Shown here piece by piece: positions 45,375 to 54,372 of a stretch of DNA of 64,000 nucleotides. Origin of the DNA: Aeromicrobium sp. (GTDB lineage Bacteria; Actinomycetota; Actinomycetes; Propionibacteriales; Nocardioidaceae); assembly GCA_025965175.1 (NCBI GenBank), contig JAOPXL010000112.1, forward strand, positions 1 to 64,000. Direction: 5' to 3'. The first letter of the stretch is position 1; every line of letters starts with the position of its first letter. The position numbers and the translations under genes were made by a program. The notes under the pieces were generated by a model. That model worked only from the letters and a program-made list of their open reading frames with translations. It did not search any database and was not told the origin of the DNA.

Positions 45375-46013
45375 ATGACACGTGTCTTCCTGCTTGACGA
45401 CCACGAGGTCGTCCGCGCAGGCCTGCGCCAGCTCCTGGAGAGCAGCGGTGACATTGACGTGGTCGGCGACGCCGACACCGCGTCAGCGGCCCTGGTTCGG
45501 ATCCCGGCGTTGCGGCCCGACGTCGCGGTCCTGGACGCTCGCCTTCCCGACGGCAGCGGCATCGAGGTGTGCCGGGCGATCCGCTCGTCGCACCCGGACA
45601 TCAAGGTCATCATCCTGACGTCGTTCGATGACGACGAGGCGTTGTTCGCGTCGATCATGGCCGGTGCAGCCGGCTACGTCCTCAAGCAGGTCACCGGCCA
45701 GGACCTGATCGCCGCGGTCCACCACGTCGCGAACGGGGGTTCGCTGCTGGATCCCAGCGTGACGGCCAAGGTGATGGACCGTTTGCGCGACGGTGCCCCC
45801 GGCGAGCCAGAGGAGCTGAGGTCGCTGACTGCTCAGGAGCGTCGGATCCTGGAGCTGGTCGCTGAGGGGCTGACCAACCGGCAGATCGGTGAGCGACTGT
45901 TCCTGGCCGAGAAGACGGTCAAGAACTATATGTCCAACGTCCTCGCGAAGCTGGGGCTCGAGCGTCGTACGCAGGCCGCCGTCTTCGCGACCCGGTTGCT
46001 CGAGGACCACTAG
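45375..46013 (+). CDS. devR: DevR/DosR-like NarL-family response regulator
   Basis: TRVFLLDDHEVVRAGLRQLLE...LTAQERRILELVAEGLTNRQIGERLFLAEKTVKNYMSNVLAKLGLERRTQAAVFA. Confidence 0.9.
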   Translation: MTRVFLLDDHEVVRAGLRQLLESSGDIDVVGDADTASAALVRIPALRPDVAVLDARLPDGSGIEVCRAIRSSHPDIKVIILTSFDDDEALFASIMAGAAGYVLKQVTGQDLIAAVHHVANGGSLLDPSVTAKVMDRLRDGAPGEPEELRSLTAQERRILELVAEGLTNRQIGERLFLAEKTVKNYMSNVLAKLGLERRTQAAVFATRLLEDH

Positions 46014-46021
46014 ACCGATCC

Positions 46022-47707
46022 TCAGACGGGCACCGACCACTCGACCCGCGTGCCACCCGACCCCGCCGGACCGATCTCGAAGTCGCCGTGACGAGCCTGC
46101 GCACGGTCGCGAAGATTTGCCAACCCGCTCAGCCGGGGCGTGTCCCCGGGACCCGTGCCGTCGTCGGTGACCTCGACCCGGATCTGACCGGCCACCGCCG
46201 ACACCGTGATCTCGATGGTCCGCGCCCCGGCATGGCGGACCGCGTTGGTCAGCGCCTCCGTCACGACGGCGGAGATGTCATCGATCAGGCTCGCGTCCGC
46301 CATCAGGTCGACCGGTCCGAGGAATGTGACCCGCGGCTTGTCCCTCATGTGCTCGGCGGAGTGGTCGACGATCTCGAGGATGCGAGCGCGGAGGCTGACG
46401 TGCGTGCTGTCACTGTCCCGCTTGATGCCGAAGATGCTCTGCCGGATCTGCGCGATCGCGGCGTCGATCTCGCGGATCTGCACCGTGATGCGGTCGGCCA
46501 GCGCTGGATCGGCCGCCGATGCGACGGCCTGCAGGTTGAGGCCCGTCGCGAAGAGGCGCTGGATCACGTGGTCGTGCAAGTCCCGCGCGATGCGGCTGCG
46601 ATCCTCCAGCAGGGCCACCCGGCGGCGTGCCGTGCGTGACTCGGCCCGGTCTAGGACGACGGTCACGTGGCCGGCGAACGACACGCCCATGTCGAGGTCC
46701 CGCGGAGCGAACGCCGGCTTGCCCAGTGCCCGCGCGATCATCAGGACGCCGGAGGTCTTCTCACCGGCGCTGAACGGGACCAGCATCGCGTTGCCGAGGA
46801 GGGACTGCTTGTCGAAGGTCTGGCGGCTGTACTCGCTGAGGCTGCTGACGAGGATGGGCTCGCCCGCCTGGAACGCTCCGCCGGCCAAGGTCTCGCCCAT
46901 CGGGAACGACGTCGCCAGCAGCTCCTCGGCCCCCACGCCGACGGCGTGGGTGACGGTGACCTTCTCACGGTGCGTGTCAATCATCGCGACGCTCACCAGG
47001 TCCGCCAGGGCGAGCTCCTGGACCCGGCTGATGAGGGTCTCGACCTCGTCGGTGTCGTCGAGAGTCATCAGCCGGCGGGAGACCTCGACCAGCGCTGTCG
47101 ACCAGCGTGCGCGGTACTCGGAGTCCTCGAACAGTCGGGCGTTCTCGATCGCGATCCCGGCGGTGGCGGCCAGGGCCTGGGCCAGCTCCTCGTCGTCCGG
47201 GGAGAACTCGCCGACCACGCTGTCGGTGAGGTAGAGGTTGCCGAAGATCTCGTCACGGACCCTGATCGGCACGCCGATGAAGCTCTGCATCGGCGGGTGG
47301 TGCTCGGGGAAGCCGCTCGAGCGTGGATGCGCCGCGATCTTGCTGAGCCGGACGGGGCGGGGGTCGTCGATCAGGACGCCAAGTAGTCCCTTGCCCTCGG
47401 GCAGGTGACCGATGCGATCGGCGATCTCGGGCTCCATCCCGACGTGGATGAACTGCTCGAGTCGGCGCTCCTCGCCGACGACGCCCATGGCTCCGTAGCG
47501 TGCCCGGATGAGCTCGACCCCGATCTCGACGATGCGGCGCAGGACGGTGGGAAGATCGAGGTTGCTGGTGAGCTCGTTGTTGACCCGGATCAGCTCACGC
47601 AAGCGGGACTGCGAGTCGCGCATCTGCTCGGCGCGCTCGACGAACTGGGCCAGCAGCACCTCGAACTCCAGTGTGGGCCCGTCCTTCTCGCCGCTCCCAT
47701 GCCCCAT
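46022..47707 (-). CDS. devS: DevS/DosS-like GAF-domain sensor histidine kinase
   Basis: GKGLLGVLIDDPRPVRLSKIAAHPRSSGFPEHHPPMQSFIGVPIRVRDEIFGNLYLTD; HisKA_3 RSRIARDLHDHVIQRLFATGLNLQ. Confidence 0.9.
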   Translation of the reverse strand: MGHGSGEKDGPTLEFEVLLAQFVERAEQMRDSQSRLRELIRVNNELTSNLDLPTVLRRIVEIGVELIRARYGAMGVVGEERRLEQFIHVGMEPEIADRIGHLPEGKGLLGVLIDDPRPVRLSKIAAHPRSSGFPEHHPPMQSFIGVPIRVRDEIFGNLYLTDSVVGEFSPDDEELAQALAATAGIAIENARLFEDSEYRARWSTALVEVSRRLMTLDDTDEVETLISRVQELALADLVSVAMIDTHREKVTVTHAVGVGAEELLATSFPMGETLAGGAFQAGEPILVSSLSEYSRQTFDKQSLLGNAMLVPFSAGEKTSGVLMIARALGKPAFAPRDLDMGVSFAGHVTVVLDRAESRTARRRVALLEDRSRIARDLHDHVIQRLFATGLNLQAVASAADPALADRITVQIREIDAAIAQIRQSIFGIKRDSDSTHVSLRARILEIVDHSAEHMRDKPRVTFLGPVDLMADASLIDDISAVVTEALTNAVRHAGARTIEITVSAVAGQIRVEVTDDGTGPGDTPRLSGLANLRDRAQARHGDFEIGPAGSGGTRVEWSVPV

Positions 47708-47786
47708 GTCCCTCCCCGTCCTGTCGGGGTGATCTCCTCACGATACGCCCGCGGCAGCGGGCAAAGGCATCCTGTCGCGCGCTCAT

Positions 47787-47800
47787 GTGACCTTGGTCCC
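47787..47800 (+). promoter_or_regulatory. DevR/DosR-box-like palindrome
   Basis: GTGACCTTGGTCCC between devS (-) and a USP (+). Confidence 0.5.
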
Positions 47801-47881
47801 GGCGATCATGGTCACGCGCCCGTGGTGGCCCGCCGGCCCGGGCCCGCACGGTGGAGCGACAGCCCGTGACCAGGAGGTGCC

Positions 47882-48727
47882 ATGACCACCAGCTCGCATC
47901 CCGTCGTCGTCGGAATCGTTGGCAAGCAACCCAGCGTCCTCGGCTTCGCGGTCGGCCAGGCCCGAGCCGCCCGGAGCTCGCTGTGGGTCGTGCACTCGAC
48001 TGGCACCCCTGCCCAGGCGGGCGACTTCTACGGGGGCTTGGAGGTGCTCGAGGACCTGCGACGCACCGGCCAAGCGGTCCTCGACGACGCGCGCCGACTC
48101 ATGGAGGAGGAGGCGCCGGACCTCGAGGTCGAGTACGTCCTCACGAGCGAGGCCCCGAGCCACGCCCTGCTGCACGCCGTGCCGAGTGCCAGCCTGCTGG
48201 TCCTGGGCGCGGACGACGTGCCGTGGTACGACCGCCTGATGCGCACCCGGGTGGCCGGGCACCTGGCCCTGCACGCACCGTGCCCCGTGGTCGTGGTGCC
48301 CGAGCAGGCGTACCCGTGGAGCCGCGACGGCGACGTGGTCGTCGCCCTCGACGGGGACACGTCGGCGGACGGGCCCCTCCAGCTCGCGTTCGAGGAGGCC
48401 CATGCGAGAGACGCGGCCCTCCACATCCTTCATGCGACCCCGCCCGGGACGATCACCTCCGATGCGGACGAGATCCGCGCCAACCTCGCCGAGGTCGTGG
48501 CCGGGTGGCGCAGCACGTTCCCCGACGTCATCGTCCTGACCGCCATTGCGACCGGCGACCCCAAGAAGGCCGTTGCGCACGCCACCGAGAGTGCCGCGCT
48601 GGTCGTCGTCGGCCGGCCCCACGGGCACGTCGTTCCGTTCGCGGTCTCCCGACCGCTCGCGAGCGACGTCCTGCGGCGTGCCCACTGTCCGGTGGCCGTG
48701 GTCCCCCCGACGTACCGATGTGTCTGA
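47882..48727 (+). CDS. Universal stress protein
   Basis: HPVVVGIVGKQPSVLGFAVGQARAARSSLWVVHSTG...VVVGRPHGHVVPFAVSRPLASDVLRRAHCPVAVVP. Confidence 0.82.
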   Translation: MTTSSHPVVVGIVGKQPSVLGFAVGQARAARSSLWVVHSTGTPAQAGDFYGGLEVLEDLRRTGQAVLDDARRLMEEEAPDLEVEYVLTSEAPSHALLHAVPSASLLVLGADDVPWYDRLMRTRVAGHLALHAPCPVVVVPEQAYPWSRDGDVVVALDGDTSADGPLQLAFEEAHARDAALHILHATPPGTITSDADEIRANLAEVVAGWRSTFPDVIVLTAIATGDPKKAVAHATESAALVVVGRPHGHVVPFAVSRPLASDVLRRAHCPVAVVPPTYRCV

Positions 48728-48728
48728 C

Positions 48729-49170
48729 ATGGCGGGCCCAGTCAGCGCGAGGAAGCTCGTCGTCGCCGCGGCGAGCCGTCACGGCTCCACCCGCGAGATC
48801 CGACCGGATCGCGATGACGCTCGCGGTAGAGCCGCCGGACCAGTGGTCGGTCGTCCGCGAGGACCTGACGGACCTGCGCGTCCTCGACGCCGATGCCGTG
48901 GTGCTCGGCAGCGCGATCTACTACGGCCACTGGATGCGGCAGGCGGCGCGGGCGCTCGAGTTCCTCCGGGACTGCGTCCCGCAGAGGGTCTGGCTCTTGA
49001 GCACCGCCCCGATCTCGCAGGAGGAGACCGAGAACGCCCAGGTCATCTCGGCCGACGCCATGGCCGATGTCGGTGAGACCGACGAGCACATGGTGTTCGG
49101 CGGGAACCTGCAGACCGCCGACCTGACCTTCGAGCACATCGCCGGGAAGCTGCGCAGCGGGGTCACGTGA
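48729..49170 (+). pseudogene. Frameshifted flavodoxin-like protein (HemG/menaquinone-dependent protoporphyrinogen oxidase-like)
   Basis: N-terminus KLVVAAASRHGSTREI in one frame, continuation DRIAMTLAVEPPDQWSVVREDLTDLRVLDADAVVLGSAIYYGHWMRQAARALEFL in another; junction near 48800-48803. Confidence 0.68.
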
Positions 49171-49226
49171 GGTCGGCGCGCGACTAGTCTGGACCCACCG
49201 AGACCCAGCAGTCCCAGGAGGCGACG

Positions 49227-50054
49227 ATGCGACCGGCCGACTCGCGAGGTGCTGCGTGGGACCGTGCACTGCGAACCGTACGCCGCTCGACCCGCGCGCC
49301 CATCGCCTTCGGGGGCTCCGTCGACCAGGGTGTGCTGACGCTGGAGCACTTCTCCGGCACGACCACCGACCTGCTGCGCGGCCTGGCCGTCGAGCACGGC
49401 TCGGGCGTGGGCGGGCGTGCCGCCGCGACGGCCCGCATGATCGCGGTCGACGACTACCGGTCAGCCCGGTCGATCTCCCACGAGTACGACCTGCCCGTCC
49501 TGTCCGAGGGCATCGCCTCCACCGCCGCGGTCCCGGTGATCGTGGCCGGTCGTCCGCGGGGTGTCCTGTACATCGCTGTGCGCGAGCGCACGGTGTTCGG
49601 CAACCGCGCCGAGGACGTGCTGGCCGGCGCGGCAGCCCAGCTGGCCGACGACCTCGCCCGGTGGGACGCGATCGAGCGCCATGCCTCGGTGCTGACGGCG
49701 CAGCACCTGGCCGACGACGCCGGCCGGGTCGCGATCGACCGGATGCGCGAAGCCCAGGCCGAGCTCCGGGTGCTGATGTCGACGATGTCCGATCCGGTGC
49801 TGCATGGCCGCCTGCGGACCGTCGTCGACCTGCTGCAGCCCAGCGCGTCCCGGCCCGACGTACGCCTGTCCGCCCGGGACATCGACGTGCTGGCGCTCGT
49901 CGCGCTCGGTTGCACCTACGCCGAAGTCGGCCGGCGGCTGGGCCTCAGCCCGCAGACCGTCAAGACGTACATGCGTGACATCTGCGCCCGTCTGCAGGTG
50001 AGTGGTCGACACGAGGCCGTCGTGGTCGCCCGCAGGCTCAACCTGCTGCTCTGA
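49227..50054 (+). CDS. GAF-LuxR transcriptional regulator
   Basis: N-terminal GAF-like region; HTH LSARDIDVLALVALGCTYAEVGRRLGLSPQTVKTYMRDICARLQVSGRHEAVVVA. Confidence 0.87.
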   Translation: MRPADSRGAAWDRALRTVRRSTRAPIAFGGSVDQGVLTLEHFSGTTTDLLRGLAVEHGSGVGGRAAATARMIAVDDYRSARSISHEYDLPVLSEGIASTAAVPVIVAGRPRGVLYIAVRERTVFGNRAEDVLAGAAAQLADDLARWDAIERHASVLTAQHLADDAGRVAIDRMREAQAELRVLMSTMSDPVLHGRLRTVVDLLQPSASRPDVRLSARDIDVLALVALGCTYAEVGRRLGLSPQTVKTYMRDICARLQVSGRHEAVVVARRLNLLL

Positions 50055-50155
50055 GAGCCGCTGGGGACGTCGGCGCCCCGGGACACCCCCATCGGGGGAT
50101 GGTCGGTGCGTGACGGTCGACACACCATGGTCCGAACCCGACTGTGAGGAAGACC

Positions 50156-51865
50156 ATGACCCACCCGACTGCCGCGCTCCGCGAGGCCCGTGACCTGCTG
50201 CTGGACCTGCGCGCCGACTACACGTCCGCGGTCGACACGTTCGAGTGGCCAGATGTCGGCGACAGCTTCAACTTCGCGCATGACTGGTTCGACACCTACG
50301 CCCGCGGCAACCGCCGCGACGCCCTGGTCATCGTGGAGGAGGCCGGCTTTCGCCGGGTCTTCTCGTTCGACGATATGGCGTGCCGGTCCGACCGCCTGGC
50401 GGTCTGGCTGCAGCAGCAGGGCGTGCGCCCCGGCGAGAGCGTCATCGTCATGCTGGGCAACCAGGTCGAGCTGTGGGTCGTGATGCTCGCGGTCATGAAG
50501 ATCGGCGCGGTCCTGATGCCGACCACGACAGCGGTCGGGAGCACCGACCTCGTCGACCGGCTCGCGCGGGGCAACGCCAGGCACGTGATCTGCAACGCCG
50601 CCGACACCGCCAAGTTCGACGAGGTGCCCGGCAGCTACACCCGCATCGCCGTCGACGCCCCCGAGGGCTGGCTCGACCTGTCGGCCGCCGAGTCGCTGGG
50701 CGACGTGCGCCCAGAGCACCCGCGCAACTCCTCGACCGACCGGCTGCTCCTCTACTTCACGTCCGGGACCACCAGCAAGCCCAAGCTCGTCGAGCACACC
50801 CACACGTCGTACCCCGTGGGGCACCTGACGACGATGTACTGGCTCGGGCTGCGCCCCGGCGACGTGCACCTCAACATCTCGTCACCGGGCTGGGCCAAGC
50901 ACGCGTGGTCCAACTTCTTCGCACCGTGGCTCGCCGAGGCGACGATCTTCATCTACAACTACGGCCGGTTCGACGCGAGCGCGCTGCTCGAGCAGCTGCG
51001 CAGCGAGCACGTCACGAGCTTCTGCGCACCGCCGACGGTTTGGCGGATGCTGATCAACGCCGACCTCACCGGTGGCCCCGGGTCCCTGCGCGAGGCCATC
51101 GCGGCGGGGGAGCCCCTCAACCCCGAGGTCATCAGCCAGGTCGAGCGGCACTGGGGCCTGACGATCCGCGACGGATTCGGCCAGACCGAGATGACCGCGA
51201 CGATCGCCAACACCCCCGGCCAGCCGGTCAAGGCCGGCTCGATGGGCCGGGCCCTGCCGGGCGTGCCTGTCGTGCTGCTCGACGTCGCGACGGGACGTCC
51301 CGTCGACCCGGCCTCCGCCGAGGCGGAGGGAGAGATCTGCCTCGACCTCACCGAGCGACCGCTGACCCTGATGACGGGCTACCAGGACGACGAGGAGCGC
51401 AACGCCGCCGCGATGGAGGGCGGCTACTTCCACACCGGGGACGTTGCCTCGATCGACGCCGAGGGCTACGTCACGTACATCGGACGGACCGACGACGTGT
51501 TCAAGGCCAGCGACTACAAGATCAGCCCGTTCGAGCTCGAGAGCGTCCTGATCGAGCACCCCGCGGTCGCGGAGTCCGCCGTCGTCCCGGCACCCGATCC
51601 GGTGCGCCTCGCGGTCCCCAAGGCGTACGTGCTGCTGGCCCCGGGGCACGAGCCCACCCGGGAGACGGCCCTGTCGATCCTCGCGCACGCCCGGACGAAC
51701 CTGGCGCCGTACCTGCGGGTCCGGCGGATCGAGTTCTACACCCTGCCGAAGACGATCTCGGGCAAGATCCGGCGTGTCGAGCTACGGGAGCGGGAGGACG
51801 AGCTGGCGCAGGTGGACATCTCGACCGAGTGGCGCGTCGACATGTTCCCCGAGCTGACCTCGTAG
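50156..51865 (+). CDS. AMP-dependent acyl-CoA synthetase/ligase
   Basis: LYFTSGTTSKPKLVEHTH, DGFGQTEMTATIANTPGQPVKAGSMG, GYFHTGDVASIDAEGYVTYIGRTDDVFKASDYKISPFELE. Confidence 0.92.
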   Translation: MTHPTAALREARDLLLDLRADYTSAVDTFEWPDVGDSFNFAHDWFDTYARGNRRDALVIVEEAGFRRVFSFDDMACRSDRLAVWLQQQGVRPGESVIVMLGNQVELWVVMLAVMKIGAVLMPTTTAVGSTDLVDRLARGNARHVICNAADTAKFDEVPGSYTRIAVDAPEGWLDLSAAESLGDVRPEHPRNSSTDRLLLYFTSGTTSKPKLVEHTHTSYPVGHLTTMYWLGLRPGDVHLNISSPGWAKHAWSNFFAPWLAEATIFIYNYGRFDASALLEQLRSEHVTSFCAPPTVWRMLINADLTGGPGSLREAIAAGEPLNPEVISQVERHWGLTIRDGFGQTEMTATIANTPGQPVKAGSMGRALPGVPVVLLDVATGRPVDPASAEAEGEICLDLTERPLTLMTGYQDDEERNAAAMEGGYFHTGDVASIDAEGYVTYIGRTDDVFKASDYKISPFELESVLIEHPAVAESAVVPAPDPVRLAVPKAYVLLAPGHEPTRETALSILAHARTNLAPYLRVRRIEFYTLPKTISGKIRRVELREREDELAQVDISTEWRVDMFPELTS

Positions 51866-51869
51866 GTCG

Positions 51870-53243
51870 TCAGAAGATCTTGCGGAGCAGCTTGAGTCCA
51901 CGCTCCCCGTACGGCGGGTAGACCACCTGGAAGTCCGGCCGGGATCGCTTGGCCAGGACGGACCGACGGTGGCTGAACGTCTGGAAGCCCCACTCCCCGT
52001 GGTAGGCGCCCGTGCCGCTGGGGCCCACGCCGCCGAACGGGAGGTCGGGAGCCAGCAGGTGGACGATCGCATGGTTGATGACGGCTCCGCCGGACGGCAT
52101 CTGGTCGACCAGTCGGGTGCCGGTGTCCTTGGACTCGGTGAAGACGTACAGCGCGAGCGGCTTGGGCCGGCCGTTGACGAAGGCGACGACCTCGTCCACG
52201 GAGTCGTACGCCAGAACGGGCAGGATCGGGCCGAACAGCTCGTCGGTCATGGCCGGCTCGTCGGGATCGGGGTCCACGATGACCGTCGGCTCGATCGTCA
52301 AGGTGGTCCGGTCGTGGCCGCCGCCGGTCACGACCTCCCCCTTGGTCGCCTCGAGATATCCCGTGAGACGGTCGAACTGCCGCTCGTTGACGACTCGCAT
52401 CCCGGGTGTCGGCTCGTCGGCGCGAAAGACGATGAGCTTCTCGCGGATCTTCCGCACCAGCTCGTCACGGATCGACCGGTCGGCGAGGACGTAGTCCGGC
52501 GCGATGCAGGTCTGCCCGGAGTTCAGGATCTTGGTCCACACGATCCGGCGTGCTGCGATCTCCAGGTCGGCGTCGGCGACCACGACCGCCGGGCTCTTGC
52601 CGCCCAGCTCGAGCGTCACCGGGGTGAGAGTCGCCGCCGCCCCGGCCATGATCTTGCGGCCGATCTCGGTGCCGCCTGTGAAGAGCACGTGGTCGAACCC
52701 CTGGGCGAGAAGGTCCTGGGTCACGGCTCCGTCGCCCTCCACGATCCTGACCGCCTCGGGGTCGACGTACTCCGGGATCAGACGGGCCAGGAGCGCCGAG
52801 CACGCCGGGGCCAGCTCCGACGGCTTGACCACGACGCAGTTGCCGGCGGAGACGGCCGCGACGAGCGGCGCCAGCGCCAGCTGGACCGGATAGTTCCACG
52901 GCGCGATGACCATCACGACGCCCAGCGGCTCGTACTGGATCCACGCCGTGCCGGGCTGGAGCACCATCGGCACCGACTGTCGACGGCGGCGCATCCACGA
53001 CCTGACGTGCCTGCGGGCGTGACGCGCCTCGTCGCGGCTGAGCGCGATCTCACCCAGGTACGTGCCTGCAGCATCACGCCCGAGGTCGGCCGCGACGGCT
53101 TCGGCGATCTCGCTCTCACGCTCGACCACGAGGCGCTCGATGCCCTCGAGCTGCCTGACGCGCCACTCCAGGTCACGGGTGCGGCCGGTGGCGTGCACGG
53201 CCCGCAGGGTGGCCATCAGGTCGGGCAGGTCCTCAACAGTCAT
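51870..53243 (-). CDS. NAD(P)-dependent aldehyde dehydrogenase
   Basis: VTLELGGKSPAVV, LNSGQTCIAPDYVL; MIAPWNYPVQLALAPLVAAVSAGNCVVVKPSE. Confidence 0.92.
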   Translation of the reverse strand: MTVEDLPDLMATLRAVHATGRTRDLEWRVRQLEGIERLVVERESEIAEAVAADLGRDAAGTYLGEIALSRDEARHARRHVRSWMRRRRQSVPMVLQPGTAWIQYEPLGVVMVIAPWNYPVQLALAPLVAAVSAGNCVVVKPSELAPACSALLARLIPEYVDPEAVRIVEGDGAVTQDLLAQGFDHVLFTGGTEIGRKIMAGAAATLTPVTLELGGKSPAVVVADADLEIAARRIVWTKILNSGQTCIAPDYVLADRSIRDELVRKIREKLIVFRADEPTPGMRVVNERQFDRLTGYLEATKGEVVTGGGHDRTTLTIEPTVIVDPDPDEPAMTDELFGPILPVLAYDSVDEVVAFVNGRPKPLALYVFTESKDTGTRLVDQMPSGGAVINHAIVHLLAPDLPFGGVGPSGTGAYHGEWGFQTFSHRRSVLAKRSRPDFQVVYPPYGERGLKLLRKIF

Positions 53244-53299
53244 GCCGCCATCATGGCGGTCCTGCCGAGCTGTCACCGACGCTTTGACGGAATCGCCGG

Positions 53300-54316
53300 T
53301 CAGAGCAGGCCGAGCGACTCCGCGTGCCGCCGCACGACCTGGCTGTCGGCTGCCAGCACGAACGGCACCTCCCGGGCCCAGGCGCTGACCACGTCCTCGA
53401 CACGGCCGTCGCCGGGATCGAGCCGCACCTCACGGATGTAGACGCTGATGACCTGGTGCGGGTGGGAGCGGACGATGTCGGCGTAGATCTCCGGGTCCTT
53501 CTCGCCCGAGTCGCCGATCAGCACGAACCGCAGCCCGGGGTGCAAGTCGAGGATCTCCCGGATCCGCCCGTGCTTCTGCTCGCGTCCCTCCGCGGTGCCC
53601 AGCAGGTCGCGGAGCAGGAGGGGCCCGCGGGGGAATCCGTGGTGCTCGAGGAAGGCCGTCAGGAACGTGTGCAGGTTCCACGGGCTCGAAGAGACGTAGA
53701 AGACCGGGTTCACGTCGGCGACGAGGTCCCGGTAGAGCTCGGCGGCTCCCGGGAACGGGGCGCGGGTCAGCTCCGACCCGGTCAGTGTCTGCAGCACCAT
53801 CTGCCCGACCCGCTGGACGCCGGTCCTGATGACGGTGTCGTCGAGGTCTGAGATGATCCCGAACCTGGCAGAATCCGCCGGCACCCGGGCCTCGACCGGT
53901 GTCGAGTGCGGTGCGGTCAGGCCGCGGTAGTCGCCCGCGAGCGCGACCGTCCCGACGGTCCAGGGCGACTCGAGGGCATCCGTCGCGGCGAGCCGGACCA
54001 GGAAGTAGCCGTCCTCATCCGTGACGGTCTCGACGTGCGTCCCGCCGAGATCGACCCGCAGTGGCACTCCGGCGAGCTCACGCGTGAGGAAGGACCGCAC
54101 GCTGCGACGTACCGTGGCGCTGACGCCCTCTCCCTCGGTGGCCGTGGACGGGACGCTGTTGTCCAGCACGCGTCCACGGACCACGACTCCCTCCGCGCCG
54201 CCGTGCCCGCCGTAGCAGGCGATCCGGAAACGGGTAGGCGTAGCTCCCTTGGCGTTCCGCAGATGGACTTTCTCGAGAGCCGACTCGACGTTCGTGACCC
54301 AACGGCTCATGCCCAT
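53300..54316 (-). CDS. App1/DUF2183 phosphatidate phosphatase-like protein
   Basis: FGIISDLDDTVIRTGVQ...PVFYVSSSPWNLHTFLTAFLEHHGFPRGPLLLRD...FVLIGDSGEKDPEIYADI. Confidence 0.88.
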   Translation of the reverse strand: MGMSRWVTNVESALEKVHLRNAKGATPTRFRIACYGGHGGAEGVVVRGRVLDNSVPSTATEGEGVSATVRRSVRSFLTRELAGVPLRVDLGGTHVETVTDEDGYFLVRLAATDALESPWTVGTVALAGDYRGLTAPHSTPVEARVPADSARFGIISDLDDTVIRTGVQRVGQMVLQTLTGSELTRAPFPGAAELYRDLVADVNPVFYVSSSPWNLHTFLTAFLEHHGFPRGPLLLRDLLGTAEGREQKHGRIREILDLHPGLRFVLIGDSGEKDPEIYADIVRSHPHQVISVYIREVRLDPGDGRVEDVVSAWAREVPFVLAADSQVVRRHAESLGLL

Positions 54317-54372
54317 GCGCTCACGGTAGCGAGGCTCAGCGGGGTGTTGTGGACCGCAGTAGCGTTGTCGAC

